Source: Spiroplasma gladiatoris | GTDB lineage: Bacteria > Bacillota_I > Bacilli_A > Mycoplasmatales > Mycoplasmataceae | Length of the DNA stretch: 64,000 bases | Reading direction: 5' to 3' | Assembly (NCBI RefSeq): GCF_004379335.1 | Contig: NZ_CP038013.1 | Span: forward strand, 558,001-622,000 | Shown: positions 31,316-41,597 of the stretch, piece by piece | Layout: every line of letters begins with the position of its first letter | Numbering within the stretch: the stretch's first letter is position 1 | Position numbers and translations under genes: made by a program | The notes under the pieces: generated by a model | Database searches by the model: none | What the model saw: only the letters and a program-made list of their open reading frames with translations | Told to the model about the DNA's origin: nothing

Positions 31316-31729
31316 TTAATCATCGCAAATTAATAGAGGAATAAGCATAATTAGATAAACAATTCCAACAATTCCTAACAAAATAGTAATAAGGATTGTT
31401 GCAACATCAATTCAAATTGTATTAAAATCGATTATGAAAAAATAAACCGATACTAATCATGTAAACAAAATTATAATTGAAATTATTGCTTCTACTATGC
31501 AATAAACAATTCCATAAGTTAATGTTCTAGTTGTATTTTTAATTGATTGTTCGATTAAAATATAAAATGCACCAGCTATAAGAATTAAAATAAAAATTAA
31601 ATGAAATCAAGTAAATAATTTATATATTTCCATATGGTTAAAATACTTTAACAACGTTAGTGTAACCCCGACGATTAAACAAACACTATAGCAAATTAAC
31701 AATACTCCAATTTTTATTTTACTAAGCAT
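31316..31729 (-). CDS. Small four-helix membrane protein
   Basis: A 137-residue protein made almost entirely of four membrane helices (KIGVLLICYSVCLIVGVTLT, FHLIFILILIAGAFYIL, IVEAIISIIILFTWLVSVYF and TILITILLGIVGIVYLIMLI). AAAGGAG stands seven bases before ATG 31729. Three TGA codons are read as Trp, so it is invisible with the standard code. No family is recognised. Its end runs into the valS promoter region. Confidence 0.72.
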
Positions 31730-31806
31730 TTTATTCTCCTTTAATTAATATTTTTATTATAATACTTAAAATTATATATAAAGTTAATTATACACACTTG
31801 TAAAGT

Positions 31807-32622
31807 TTAAATAACTACAAGTGGAGGTTCACTAGCTTTTTTAAAAGAAACAATTAATTGTGAGTTTTTGTAATTTGCAACATTTAAATTTTCTTCATTT
31901 TTAATATTTAAATAATGTTTTAATTTAATTTCTTCTAAAATTTGATTAATAACAAAATATTTGTTTTTAGACATAACATTTTCATAAATTAAAGTATTTT
32001 GTTTTAGTGATTTTAGTATTTTTTTTATTACAATATTATCTTTTTTTGCTAATGTTGATTCATAAAAAAAGATAATAATTGTAATTATTACAATACAAAC
32101 AAAAGTGAATCCTGACATTGATAATAAAGTAACATAATAATCATTTCACAAAATATTTCTTAAGTAATAATAGATATATTCAAAAATATTTTTACTAACA
32201 AATTCTCCGATACGACCCCAATGATCTAGTTTGTGAAATAAAATATATTTAAAATCAAGTTCTTCATTAAAAAAAGTTAAAAAGTTAAAAATGTGATAAG
32301 AAATTATAATAACAAATGGGATTAATATTAAATTCATTTTTATTATTGTATAAAATAATTCTTTTTTTAAAAAAGTTTTATATTCTATTTTTTTTAAAAA
32401 TTTTATCGAAAAATATTTTAATAAAAAAATATAAAATATTGAAAAATATATCAACAGATATATATCTAAAATGTTTTTCAATAAAATCGAAAAGTAAAAT
32501 TGATTTCTTGAAGATACATGTATTTCGAATATGGAAGTTGAAAGGTATAAAAAAGAAAATAACAAAACCGTATATGCAGGCTTTGTTATTTTTTTAAAAA
32601 CTTTTTTAACTATTCCTTTCAT
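31807..32622 (-). CDS. Membrane protein of unknown function
   Basis: A 271-residue protein with about four membrane helices: near residues 17-35, 48-75, 95-115 and a Ile-rich one near 170-187 (FTFVCIVIITIIIFFYES). The loop between helices three and four is about 45 residues and probably outside. The C-terminal 85 residues are soluble and Lys/Asn-rich, with a hydrophobic end (SEPPLVVI). No family is recognised. It follows the 32.6-33.5 kb gene on the same strand. Confidence 0.7.
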
Positions 32623-32649
32623 AAAATCACTTCCTATTTATCTAATTGT

Positions 32650-33513
32650 TTAAATTGCATAAAAATCTAAGAATATATGATCATAAATTCTTTCAATTCA
32701 ATACAATTTTTTTGAAGCAGTTCTTGAGAATTTATTTTTAAATCTTTCTCTTAATAATTCATAATAAACTTTTCAAATTTCTTTATAACGCTCTAATATT
32801 TTTTGGTTAATTTCTTGGACATCTTTTGCTTCTTTTGAATTTAAATCATCAAAACTTAAAGTGACAAATACTCCATTTTTAGAAACTAAATCTACATTTT
32901 TACAATTTAAATTTAGTTGACGTTCAGATCATTCGATATTTTCAAATAAACTTTCATTTGAATAGTATTGATCTTTTACTAATTTTGTATAATTATTTTC
33001 AATTCCTTTTTTATCACTAATAATTGTGTTAAAAGTGTTAATAAATGATGGAATTAATAATAAATTTAAACATATTGTGATAGTTGCATTTAAGATATTT
33101 TTTGAATTAACTAAGTTTTGAGTTTCATACATACAAATAATTGCAACTGCAATTATTGAAAAAATTCTTAAAGAAATATATCAAAGTGGTGCATAATCAA
33201 CATTTCTATAAATTTTAACTTTATTTTTATCAACTTTTAAATTATAGTTAAATACTCTTATATATTTAAAATATGTGTTTAACCCAAATCAATTAACAAT
33301 TATAAATTTTAATAGTAAATAAGAAGTTAAAGCTAAAACAGTAATATTATCTCAACTAGGTTCTCTATTGCCTTTGATAATACTATATAAAAATAATGAT
33401 AAAGTAATTAAAAATAAAAATTGATCTACAACAAAATAAGCAAATTTTAAAGGTTTAAATACTAAAATTTTACTTAAAAATTTTTGTTGGTTTTTAATTA
33501 GATTTAATTTCAT
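32650..33513 (-). CDS. Membrane protein of unknown function
   Basis: A 287-residue protein. Two helix pairs (around residues 25-75 and 110-165) alternate with soluble loops; the C-terminal 120 residues are cytoplasmic and charged, with a short beta-like stretch NGVFVTLSFDDL. A near-consensus AAGGAGGAG precedes ATG 33513. It runs 27 bases ahead of the 31.8-kb gene, so the two are probably one unit. No family is recognised. Confidence 0.7.
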
Positions 33514-33574
33514 AACTCCTCCTTAAAAAAGTAATTTAAAATAAATTTTATTTAAAGAGATTAACACATAAATT

Positions 33575-33931
33575 TTATTTTTTATTTTTTGCATTTTCTT
33601 CTTTAATTTTATTATCTATGCTCTTATCTATGTTTAAAGATACTTTAAAATAAAATAATCCAAAATCCAATGCTTTTTTTACTTTTAATCTTTCAATATC
33701 ATCAATTTTACGATTTTTTATCAAAAAAATTGATCCACAAAGTACTGCAACAAACAACATAATACTAAGAACTAATAAAAGTGCAATAATACCAGTAGTT
33801 CAACTCCTAATGTGTCTAATATCAATAGCGAATAATACAGATGTTGCAATAATTGAAATTACAAATAATATAATTGAAACGATTAAGATTTTTAATACTG
33901 ATTGTTTATATTTTGTTACTTTGATTTCCAT
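33575..33931 (-). CDS. Small membrane protein
   Basis: A 118-residue protein with two membrane helices (VLKILIVSIILFVISIIATS and IIALLLVLSIMLFVAVLCGS) and a basic cytoplasmic tail. AAAGGATG precedes ATG 33931. It probably belongs to the same minus-strand unit as the next two genes. No family is recognised. Confidence 0.65.
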
Positions 33932-34036
33932 GTGTAATCATCCTTTTACATCTAATTATACCTTAATAATATAGATTTAATGTTTATTAAGTATCATTAC
34001 AATACTTATATATTAACTATACCAAAAAAAAATAGA

Positions 34037-34074
34037 AAATAAAACTCGCAATTATATAATGAGCGAGTTTTATT
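34037..34074 (-). terminator. Terminator of the P-type ATPase gene
   Basis: Inverted repeat AAAACTCGC / GCGAGTTTT with an AT-rich loop, ending at the stop codon. Confidence 0.75.
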
Positions 34075-37021
34075 ATACTTGACCTCTTTTAGAATTTGAT
34101 TTTAACTTAGCTTTTTTTTGGGCTTCAACAAGTTTATCATTTTCAATGAATGATTTTACTATTTTTTGATTTCTTCTTCTTGGGTCTGGAAAATAATGAT
34201 AACTTACAAATACAACTCCATCAGTAACTAAGATTCCAATACTTGGTAATAATACAAATCCAAAAATAACTGGAAGCATATATCAATGATCAAAATATTC
34301 TTGAGTATTTAATAAGTTTAAAATATTATTGTTTATTCCTGGTACGAACAACGCAATTGCATTTAGACCCGCTGCAATTAATGAAGAATATATCAACGGT
34401 CTGTTTTGTACAAAATTAATTTTTTTACTTGTTTTTCATTGACTTAATTTGATTAAGTTAGCAAAGAAACAAGGTGAACAAGTAATAACCATAAAGATTG
34501 AAGTTCTACCATAATCTCCAATTTCTAATTTAACAAGCATTGGAATTTCGTTATGATATCTAAAAATTTGAAATCACCCTTCTTTTGCTAAGCTAGCTGT
34601 ATCAACACTTGAAAAACTATTTGCATAATTTGGATCATTTTTAAAACTATCTAATATAGTTTTAAGATGTTCTTCGTCAACAAAAGACATTCCAAAATAA
34701 AATCCAGCAATAGAAACAAGTGTTAAAAAGAAAATAATTTTAAACATTGAGAATCATAATCCTCTAAATAATGAGTTTTTTCCTTTTATTGGTTTAACCT
34801 TCATTAGAGATGAGTCGTTTTTCCCCATTCCTATTGCAATAGCAATACATGATTCAACAATTAAATTCATTCATAAAATGTTTGTTGCTTCTAATGGTGA
34901 AACTGTATTTATTGTTGACAATATAAATATTGATAAAACGTTTGCTAAGTTAACTCCTAAAATAAATGTTATTGCTCTCTTTATTTTTGCATAAACATTT
35001 CTTCCCTCGTCAACTCCTTTGATAATGGTTTCAAAGTTATCATCAATTAAAATAACATCAGCTGCTTGTTTTGCAACATCAGTCCCAGTAATTCCCATAG
35101 CAACACCAATATCTGCTTTGGCAAGAGAAGGAGCATCATTTACCCCATCTCCCGTCATACTTGCGATATTTTGGCGTTTTTGTAAAGCGTCAACAATTCT
35201 TACTTTATGTTCTGGATTAACTCTTGCAAAAACTCGAATTTGTTCAATAACATCATAAAGTTCATCATCACTCATTGTATTTAATTTTTCTGAGCTCATA
35301 ACTTCAACTTCATCAGTTGCCAATCCTAAATCTCTTGCGATTGCTAAAGCAGTAACTGCATGATCACCAGTTATCATAACAACTCTAATACCAGCAGATT
35401 TTGCTTGTTTTACTGCAGAAACAGCTGATTCTCTAACAGGGTCAATCATTCCAACTGCTCCTAATAATACAAGATCACTTTCATAACTCATACTATTTGT
35501 TGGGTCAACTACTTCTTTATAAGCAAAAGCTAAAACTCTTAATGCGTCTTTTGATAATTTTTTTGCAATATTTAATAAATCTTCTTTATCTTGATCGCTA
35601 ATTTCTCTTGTAACATTATCAATCATAATATACTTACAACATTTAATTAATTGATCGATTGCTCCTTTTGTAAATACTAAATTTTTATTATTTATTGTAT
35701 TTACTGTTGTCATCATTTTTCTTTCACTGTCAAATGGTAACTCATTAATCCTTTGAAAACTATCTCTTGCTTCTTGTTCGTCTAATCCTGTAACTTCAGC
35801 AAAGTCAACTAATGCAAGTTCGGTTGGATCTCCGATTCTTTCTTCACCTTCTGTAACTGAATCGTTACATAATACTAAAGCTTTTAAAAATAAATCAAGA
35901 TGTTCATCTTTTTTTTGACTTACATATTTTTTAGAATCAATTATTTTATTATCCATTACTAACTTTGTAACGGTCATTTTATTTTGTGTTAAAGTTCCAG
36001 TTTTATCAGTACAAATTACATTCACACTTCCTAGAGTTTCAACAGCTTTTAATTTCTTTACAATAACATTTTCATTAGCCATTCTTCTAGCGCTTAAACT
36101 TAAAGTAATAGAAATAATTGCTGCTAAACATTCAGGAATAACTCCGATCGCCAAAGTGATTGCAACCATTAAATAATTTGATCACGCTTCTTTATCTCCT
36201 GAAAAGAATAAAGTTATAAAAATAATTATTCCTAATGAAAAACTTAAAAGTGCAATTATTAATGTAAATTGACTTAGTTTTTTTTCTAATGGAGTTGCTT
36301 CTTCGTCGTTATCATTAATTGAAGTTGCAATTTTTCCGATTTCAGTATCAACTCCAACTTTAATCACAACTCCAATTGCTCTTCCAGCCGTTGTAAAAGT
36401 TGACATAAATCCGATGTTTTTCATTTCTGCTAAAATGTTTGTGTTACTTACAACATCTGCAGTTTTTTCAACAGGTACAGATTCACCAGTTAAAATAGAT
36501 TCATCAATCATTAAACCATTAGCTTCAATTATTCTTAATTCTGCTGGAATATATTTTCCAGCTTCTAAAACAATAATATCTCCAACAACCAAACTAGATG
36601 CATCAACTTCTTGTTGATTTCCATTTCTTATAACAATTGCTTTTGGTTTTGAAAGACTTTTTAAAGCATCCATAGATTTTCTTGCTTTTAAAGTTTGAAT
36701 TGTTTCTAAAATCGCATCAATTATAACAATTAAAAAAATAACAATAAAATCAATAAAATCTTCAATTGATACTTTTCAAGTTGTTCCAATTAATGGAGCA
36801 ATAACACTTATAACAGCTGCTATCATTAATATTATTTGAATAGGTTCAAATAAAGAATGTAAAAACACAAAAAATCAGTGTTTTACCTTTCCTTGTGGTA
36901 ATTCATTTTTTCCAAATTTTTTCAAGTTTTCTTCAACTTGATCACTACTTAAACCTTCTTTAAAATTAGTATTTAATTTTGTTTCAATATCTTTTAAATT
37001 TTTCGAAAGATAATCTTCCAC
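34073..37021 (-). CDS. P2-type cation-transporting ATPase
   Basis: A 982-residue P-type ATPase, of the Ca2+-pump (SERCA/PMR1) size and layout, that moves cations across the membrane with ATP. Motifs: LTGESVPVEK in the actuator domain, M4 IPECLAAI, the phosphorylation site CTDKTGTLTQN, FTKGAIDQL and DPVRESA in the nucleotide domain, and TGDGVNDAPSL. Ten membrane helices fit. The ion-site residues differ from SERCA: M4 keeps the Glu of PEGL but as PECL; M5 reads GVNLANVL (Asn kept, Glu replaced); M6 reads MNLIVES where SERCA has VNLVTDG. The ion carried is therefore not certain. The start is GTG 37021, behind GGGGAATT, because TAA lies just upstream in frame. Confidence 0.9.
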
Positions 37022-37117
37022 GACTTTTTAATTCCCCTTTTTATTAATAAAATTATATCAAATACAAAGTTAATAAACTATTAAATTAATATAAAATATA
37101 AAAAATAGGAGTTAATT

Positions 37118-37516
37118 ATGTATAAAAATCAAATTGAATATGCTATTAATGCTTTTAAAAATCATATAACAATCATTTCAAAAGAAATTTTAGTCAAAAG
37201 CACAAGAATCAATTTAGAAAATAAGTTTAACATAATCACAAATAAGGCTTTAATTGCTTATTGAAAATCTGTTGAAATTTTTCAAGAAAATGAAGATATA
37301 AATGTTACTTTGATTGCTTCAAAAATAGCAAATGAAATTGAAAAAAGTAGTATGAAACATCAAATTGATAATTTCACAAGAAGTTATCAATATGCTGGAG
37401 TTGGACTTGATATGGATGAAATATGTGAATCTGAAATAATAAAAATGCTTAATATCTTTTTAATATCAGAAAATATTGATTTAAAAATATTAAATTTTAT
37501 ATTAGATAATTTATAA
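37118..37516 (+). CDS. Hypothetical cytoplasmic protein
   Basis: A 132-residue helical protein between two minus-strand genes, with TAGGAG before ATG 37118. It has a conserved-looking core NFTRSYQYAGVGLDMDEICE but no motif I can name. One TGA is read as Trp. It is a single-gene unit that shares its divergent upstream region with the P-type ATPase. Confidence 0.65.
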
Positions 37517-37561
37517 AATCAAAAAAAACAATTTTTATTTGTGTTTTTTAATCTTAAATAT

Positions 37562-38383
37562 TTAAAAGTCAAAATTTGCTGGATCAGGACCATCTCTTTG
37601 TTCGACAATAGTTGCTAATAATTCTAAATCTTGTGTTGTTAAGTCAAAATCATCAATATTTGCATTTTCAATAACACGTTTTTGACTAGAAGATTTTGGA
37701 ATAATGACAAAGTTATTTTTTTGTGCCCATTTTAAACATACTTGAGCTTCAGATTTTTGATATTTTTTTGCAAGTTCTTTAATTTGATCAATTTCAAAAC
37801 ATTTTCCTCTGATTAGAGTTCCTCAAGACTCAACAACTATATCATTTGCATTACAATAATTTACTAATTTTTTACAAGTTAATGCTGGATGTAATTCAAA
37901 TTGATTAATAACAGGTTTAATTTTTGCAACTTTTAGTAATTCTTCTAAATGTTCAATTAAAAAATTACTTACTCCAATTGATTTTACTTTTCCTTCTTGG
38001 ACAGCTTCTTCAAGTGCTTTTCAACATTCTAAACGTTTTGGTGTTGGTCAATGAACTAAAATTAAATCAATATATTCAACATCTAATTCTTTCAAAATTA
38101 AATCTATTTCTTGTTTTGATTCATTATAACCATGAGAATCATTTCAAATTTTTGAAGTTATAAAAATGTCCTCTCTTCTTACCCCACTACTCTTAATCGC
38201 TTCCCCTACTAGCTTTTGATTCTTATAAATAACAGCAGTATCGATGTGACGATAACCTGTTTTTAAAGCAGCATGAATTGATTCAACAATTTCTTCTTTA
38301 TTAGTTAATTTATAAGTTCCTAGACCCATTTGTGGAATGCTTAATCCATTATTAAATTTTATATCTTTTTTTAAAATACTCAT
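37562..38383 (-). CDS. Aldo/keto reductase
   Basis: NAD(P)H-dependent reductase of carbonyls, TIM-barrel fold. The 273-residue protein shows MGLGTYKL, GYRHIDTAVIYKNQKLVG (catalytic Asp and Tyr), ILVHWPTPKR (active-site His), KVKSIGVSNF and VIIPKSSSQKRVIENANI (cofactor phosphate site). The active-site Lys region is present as the KLNDSHG-type block (encoded across a TGA Trp). Length matches the family. AGGAGG precedes ATG 38383. The physiological substrate is unknown; methylglyoxal detoxification is common for this group. Confidence 0.92.
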
Positions 38384-38440
38384 TTTTTCCTCCTATTTAT
38401 TATTTAAATAAATTTATTAAATATTTTATATTTATAGGTT

Positions 38441-39298
38441 TTATACAAATTCTGTTAACAGTTCATGTAGTTTTTTACCAACTCCATCTTCATTAATTGG
38501 TAAAATAACTTCTTTTGCTAATTTTTTAATACCTTCAATAGCATTACCAACTGCATAAGTATTTTTAAAGTTTTTAAACATCGGATAATCATTGAATTCA
38601 TCACCAAAAACAAATAAATCATCTTCATTAAGATTTAAATGTTTTGCTAAAGCTTTTAGCCCTCAATCTTTGCCTGCTCCTTTTTTATAAATTTCAAGAG
38701 TAGTTCTACCTTCATAGTCAAATCTTAAAATTTCTACTTCAAAAGGTTTTAAAACTTCATAAGCCTTATTAACTTCATCTTCAGTTATACAACTAACATT
38801 TAATGAAGTGAATGTATTTTTAACATTCTTTTTAATTGCTTTGTAAAGATCATCAGTTGTTTTATAAAAATGTGCAAAATCATCTAAGTGATTTACAAAG
38901 TTAAACTTTTCTTGATGATCTTTATCTGCGAAGTGAATTGTTTCTAGAGCAAAGATTTCAAAATCATTTAATAAATAAAAATTTAATTTGTTATTATACA
39001 GCTCATCTAAAATTTGGTTACCTTGTTGATTTGAAAAATGATGTTGATCAATATATTTATGATTAATTGGATCAATTAAACTAGTACCATTTGTAGTAAT
39101 AATCGGTAACGTTATTTTTAAATCAACTGCATGTTGAACTGCTGAAAAATAATTTCTACCTGTAACTATTGTAAAAGCGTTATTTGTTTTTAACATAAAC
39201 TCACTTATTAGTTTTTTATTAGATTCAGCAATAATATTACCTTCTTTAACAATGGTTCCATCTAAATCTGAAGCTGCTACTTTTTTATATCTATTCAT
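38441..39298 (-). CDS. HAD-family hydrolase (Cof type)
   Basis: A 285-residue Cof-type haloacid dehalogenase superfamily phosphatase. Motif I is ASDLDGTIV (nucleophile Asp and acid/base Asp), motif II TIVTGRN, motif III Lys in the KKGAGKD stretch with GLKALAKHL, and motif IV FGDEFNDYPMF. Between lies the large C2-type cap. Such enzymes dephosphorylate sugar phosphates, nucleotides or flavin phosphates; which one here cannot be told. It lies 57 bases before the aldo/keto reductase on the same strand. Confidence 0.92.
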
Positions 39299-39396
39299 AT
39301 TTTCATCCTCTAGTTATATTTTAACTCTTAATAGTGATTTATTTTAATTGTTTTAGTAAATAAGTAAAAAAAGACAATTAAACAATAGCATTTTCA

Positions 39397-39984
39397 TTAA
39401 TTTAAAACTACTTTTTCGATTAAATTATAAGCATCGTTTAGATTATTTTTATCAGTAGATGAAATAGATATAAACATATCTTTTTCATCTAATTGAAGTT
39501 CATTTTTAACCAATTTTTCATTTTTAATAATGTCATTTCGTTTACATTTGTCTTTTTTTGTTGCTACTATTAAAACCCTAATATTATTTTTTTTAAAAAA
39601 GCTATATAAATTTTTATCATCAATTGTTGGCTTATGTCTTAAATCAACTAATTGACATACCCCTTTTAAATTTTTTCGATTAACCAAATAATCTTCCATC
39701 ATTTCACCAAACGCTTCTTTTTGAGCAAAACTTACTCTTGCATATCCATAACCTGGTGCATCAACAATTCTAAAAGTTGAATTATTAATATCAAAAAAAT
39801 TTAATAATCTAGTTTTACCTGGTGTTGAACTTGTTTTTGCAAGTTTATTTTGATTGCATAAAGCATTTATAAAAGTAGATTTTCCAACATTACTTCTTCC
39901 AACAAAACAAATCTCAGGAATATTATCATTAATTCAATCTTTTTTAGCTGCTCCTGATTTAATAAATACTGCTTGTTTTACCAT
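39397..39984 (-). CDS. engB: Ribosome biogenesis GTPase EngB/YsxC
   Basis: EngB (YsxC, YihA) is a GTPase needed for late 50S subunit assembly. The 195-residue protein has G1 FVGRSNVGKST, G2 SSTPGKTRLLN, G3 RIVDAPGYGYA, LVDLRHKP, and G4 VATKKDKC followed by ISSTD (G5). Its ATG 39984 overlaps by a few bases the end of a small upstream gene, so translation is coupled. Confidence 0.95.
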
Positions 39985-40316
39985 TTAGGTCCTTTTTTTT
40001 GAATTTTATTAATTGGTTTCATAATTTTGTTTAATTCTTTTTCAAAAATTTTAACTTCTTCTGTTTTTGTATTTGGTTCAAGTAAAACTACTTCATAATA
40101 ATATTTATTTAAATGATCTACAAATAATTGTTGGTTTTCAACTTCAGCCTCTAATATTGGGTTTTTTACATCATCTGTCAATAATTTAGATTTTAAAGAT
40201 TCTAAAAGAGATTCTTCCATTTCAAGATAAGAAAAAAAGTCTTCTTTTTTTATTCTTTTTAGGTTTCTTTTAGAAAATAATTTTTTTTCTTCTTTATTCA
40301 AGAATTTTTCTAACAT
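39978..40316 (-). CDS. Small helical protein coupled to engB
   Basis: A 112-residue Lys/Glu-rich helical protein (LEKFLNKEEKKLFSKRNLKR at the start). AAGGAG stands ten bases before ATG 40316; a GTG at 40325 is in frame but lies too close to the ribosome site. Its last sense codon is TGG, one of the few TGG Trp codons here. No family is recognised; overlap with engB hints at a ribosome-linked role, which is inference. Confidence 0.65.
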   Translation of the reverse strand: MLEKFLNKEEKKLFSKRNLKRIKKEDFFSYLEMEESLLESLKSKLLTDDVKNPILEAEVENQQLFVDHLNKYYYEVVLLEPNTKTEEVKIFEKELNKIMKPINKIQKKGPKW

Positions 40317-40389
40317 AAAAAACACGCTCCTTATTAGTATGTCTTCTCTATTATAAGTTAATTTAGTTAAAATAACAAATTAGTCGTTA

Positions 40390-40418
40390 TAAAAACCCCT
40401 TATTTTAAGGGGTTTAAA
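40390..40418 (-). terminator. Terminator after the 40.4-kb membrane protein gene
   Basis: Perfect inverted repeat AAACCCCTT / AAGGGGTTT, then T run on the minus strand. Confidence 0.8.
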
Positions 40419-40425
40419 GAAAAAT

Positions 40426-40953
40426 TTATTTTTCGTCAAAAAAATCTTTTAATTTTCAAGAATATTTCAATTGATATGCTTCTCTAAAATTATTATTATT
40501 ATAACTGATGATTAAATAACTTCTTTTTAGGTTATTAGTGATTGTAACAATATTTTCTTTACTAATAACTACATTATCTAAAAAATAATAGCAGTTATTC
40601 GCTTCAACTATATACATTGTTTTATATAATTTTGTACCTATTAAGATTATTGCTAAAACATAAATAACATATATTAAGTAGCTTGCTTGAAATCCATAAA
40701 AATAGCTATCAGGTATATTATTACTATCTAAACTTGCTATGTATGTAATTAATCCAACTAATAATCCTAATAAAACTGGAGTAATTAAATAAGAAAGAAT
40801 ATAAAAAGTAATTAATAATTGCTTATTTTTAAAAAATCTTGTTTTTTCAATTTTTTTCAATTTATTTATTTTTATTAAAACAAATATTAGACTTCCTATG
40901 TAAAAAAAACTTACAAGACATATAAATATTATACCTACCATTAATTTACTCAT
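40426..40953 (-). CDS. Membrane protein of unknown function
   Basis: A 175-residue protein with about three membrane helices in the first 110 residues (VGIIFICLVSFFYIGSLIFV, FYILSYLITPVLLGLLVGLI and SYLIYVIYVLAIILIG). The C-terminal part is beta-like and soluble (FLDNVVISKENIVTITNN). ATG 40953 overlaps the end of the upstream gene by eight bases. It pairs with that gene; no family is recognised. Confidence 0.7.
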
Positions 40954-41509
40954 TATTTCTCTCCTTTATTAATGTTTGATAACTTAATACTAAATCAAAA
41001 TCATGACAATCTATTAAATATCTTTTATTTTTTATAATTAATTCTATTCCTGTTTTTCATGAATCAATAAAAAAAGTATAACAAACTATTGATTCAATTT
41101 CTTTTATATCAACTTTTAAAAAATTTTCGCTAAATTCAATTACTAAATTTTTATTAGTTAAATAAATATTTACTAAATCTTTTTTTAATTTATTTGTAAG
41201 AAAATAGTTTTTATAATCATTTATCTTTATTTTATCTTGATTATCTTTAATCTTATTTTTTTTAAAAAAAATACTTACTAATTTTTTATTATAGAAACAT
41301 TTTTGATCTTTAGGTAATTCATAATCAATATCAATTTCTTTTAAAGTGAATATTTTTTGTGCTTCTTCAAATTCTTTTAAATATTTATCATTTATTACTT
41401 TAAAGCCTTTTATTCTTTTTGAATAAAAGTATGCTAATAAACCTGTTGTAAGCAAAGCTAGTAATCAAATACTTATAAATATTGTTAACAATAAATCTCT
41501 ATTTTGCAT
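40946..41509 (-). CDS. Membrane-anchored protein coupled to the next gene
   Basis: A 187-residue protein with one N-terminal membrane helix (LLTIFISIWLLALLTTGLLA) and a cytoplasmic beta-rich domain (EIDIDYELPKDQ; NIYLTNKNLVIEFSENFLKV; GIELIIKNKRYLIDC). The soluble part resembles a pleckstrin-like or YdjO-type small sheet only in shape, not in sequence. Stop overlaps the start of the next gene. No family is recognised. Confidence 0.68.
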
Positions 41510-41566
41510 TTGTAAACCTTAATCTCTAATTATTTTACACTTTAACTTAATAAATTTATAGTTAAA

Positions 41567-41597
41567 AAAAACTAAAAGTTTATACTTTTAGTTTTAC
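41567..41597 (-). terminator. Terminator after the giant surface protein pair
   Basis: Inverted repeat AAAACTAAAAGT / ACTTTTAGTTTT with T run on the minus strand. Confidence 0.75.
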
